In this document: positions 63,614 through 64,000 of the stretch, piece after piece | How the letters are laid out: the number at the start of each line of letters is the position of its first letter | Position numbering within the stretch: position 1 is the first letter of the stretch | Assembly (NCBI RefSeq): GCF_000802245.2 | Contig: NZ_CP021080.1 | Span: forward strand, 992,001-1,056,000 | Origin: Streptomyces pluripotens | GTDB taxonomy: Bacteria > Actinomycetota > Actinomycetes > Streptomycetales > Streptomycetaceae | Direction of reading: 5' to 3' | Length of the DNA: 64,000 bases | Notes under the pieces: generated by a model | Told to the model about the DNA's origin: nothing | What the model saw: the letters and a program-made list of their open reading frames with translations, nothing else | Database searches by the model: none | Translations under genes and position numbers: made by a program

Positions 63614-64000
63614 CTAGCCGGTCGATCCTGCTTCGTCTTTCCCCAGCACAGACTCCGTCCGGCCCCTGGCGGTTGCAGTCTGGTCCGGGCGGGTGGACGT
63701 CAACTGTTGCGGGATGGAAGTCATTCGGACGCAGGCGTCGACCAAGGCTTGCTCGGCCTCGTCCAACGCGCGGTCCGCCTTGAGCGCCTTGACGATCGCC
63801 AGGGCGGCGGACTGCACGGTGAGTGCGCGGGCCGGGACGTCCAGCACGGGCCAGGGGTCACCGTCCTCGGGCACCGCGGGGCCGCCGGTCCCGCGGTAGG
63901 CGCCGAGGAAGCGGGTCCACTCGTCGGGCCGGAGGAGTCCGCAGGCGTACCAGGCGGCGGGACGTGCGAGGTCCCAGGCCGGGGCGCCCGTACCGAGGTC
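63614..64000 (-). CDS. C-terminal part of a possible phosphotransferase, runs off the window
   Basis: The visible 128 codons continue to the window edge; the internal ATG/GTG starts are not needed. The segment DLGTGAPAWDLARPAAWYACGL followed by DEWTRFLGAYR resembles the end of aminoglycoside/choline-type phosphotransferases (DLA and flaaYr). The last 40 residues are polar. The assignment is tentative, and the start and catalytic core lie outside. Confidence 0.5.
   Translation of the reverse strand, partial: DLGTGAPAWDLARPAAWYACGLLRPDEWTRFLGAYRGTGGPAVPEDGDPWPVLDVPARALTVQSAALAIVKALKADRALDEAEQALVDACVRMTSIPQQLTSTRPDQTATARGRTESVLGKDEAGSTG

Overview
The window comes from a Streptomyces chromosome. 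Codon third positions are strongly GC-rich, GTG and TTG starts are common, and the gene order hisS / relA-apt-secF-secD-yajC-ruvB-ruvA-ruvC / yebC-pdxT-pdxS / pimA-acyltransferase-PI synthase / EF-G-like / HIT / thrS / ssgB is the one known from Streptomyces genomes. I recognise ssgB at 56825-57238, a sporulation regulator specific to morphologically complex actinomycetes.

Left chromosomal part (1-31.76 kb). Most genes lie on the minus strand as housekeeping runs: hisS with an MBL-fold hydrolase; relA; apt-secF-secD-yajC; ruvB and ruvAC; yebC-pdxT-pdxS; the phosphatidylinositol mannoside genes; thrS; and a two-gene unit with a DUF4365 protein. Plus-strand genes between them include a cyclophilin, a DUF349 protein, a small secreted protein, an EF-G-like GTPase, a large membrane protein, a K+ channel-like protein and a DnaQ-type exonuclease. 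Several strong hairpins separate convergent units.

Integrated element (31764-54290, about 22.5 kb). A large serine recombinase gene abuts a minus-strand tRNA-Val(CAC) gene, and the sequence ggtgggcgatac occurs at both junctions. The left junction keeps the hairpin that probably was the original tRNA terminator. Backbone genes are at the right: a chain of tiny overlapping membrane-protein genes, an MT-A70-type methyltransferase, a VirD4/FtsK-like DNA-pumping ATPase, a replication-relaxation family protein and the integrase. Cargo at the left and centre includes XRE regulators, a PD-(D/E)XK-like protein, a ComEC-like MBL protein next to membrane proteins, an alpha/beta hydrolase, an anti-sigma-like ATPase and several unknown, AT-richer genes. 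An ISAs1-like IS with 8-bp target duplications has replaced the last codons of the ATPase gene.

Main result. The 12-bp core lies inside the integrase reading frame. In the integrated state the frame runs into the antisense of tRNA-Val and stops 13 residues past the core. If the two ends are joined, as in the excised circle, the same frame continues without a break into the 144-codon ORF at the left end, which carries two helix-turn-helix motifs. Integration therefore appears to split a 727-aa recombinase into a 596-aa protein with a tRNA-antisense tail and a detached HTH domain.

Right chromosomal part (54.3-64 kb). It holds an SRPBCC protein, a second identical tRNA-Val(CAC), a PGPGW membrane protein, ssgB, a CGNR zinc-finger protein, a DsbA-like protein, a GNAT protein, pabC-pabB, a tRNA cluster (Gly-GCC, Cys-GCA, three Val-GAC), a TFIIB-type zinc-ribbon protein, and the C-terminal part of a possible phosphotransferase that runs off the window.
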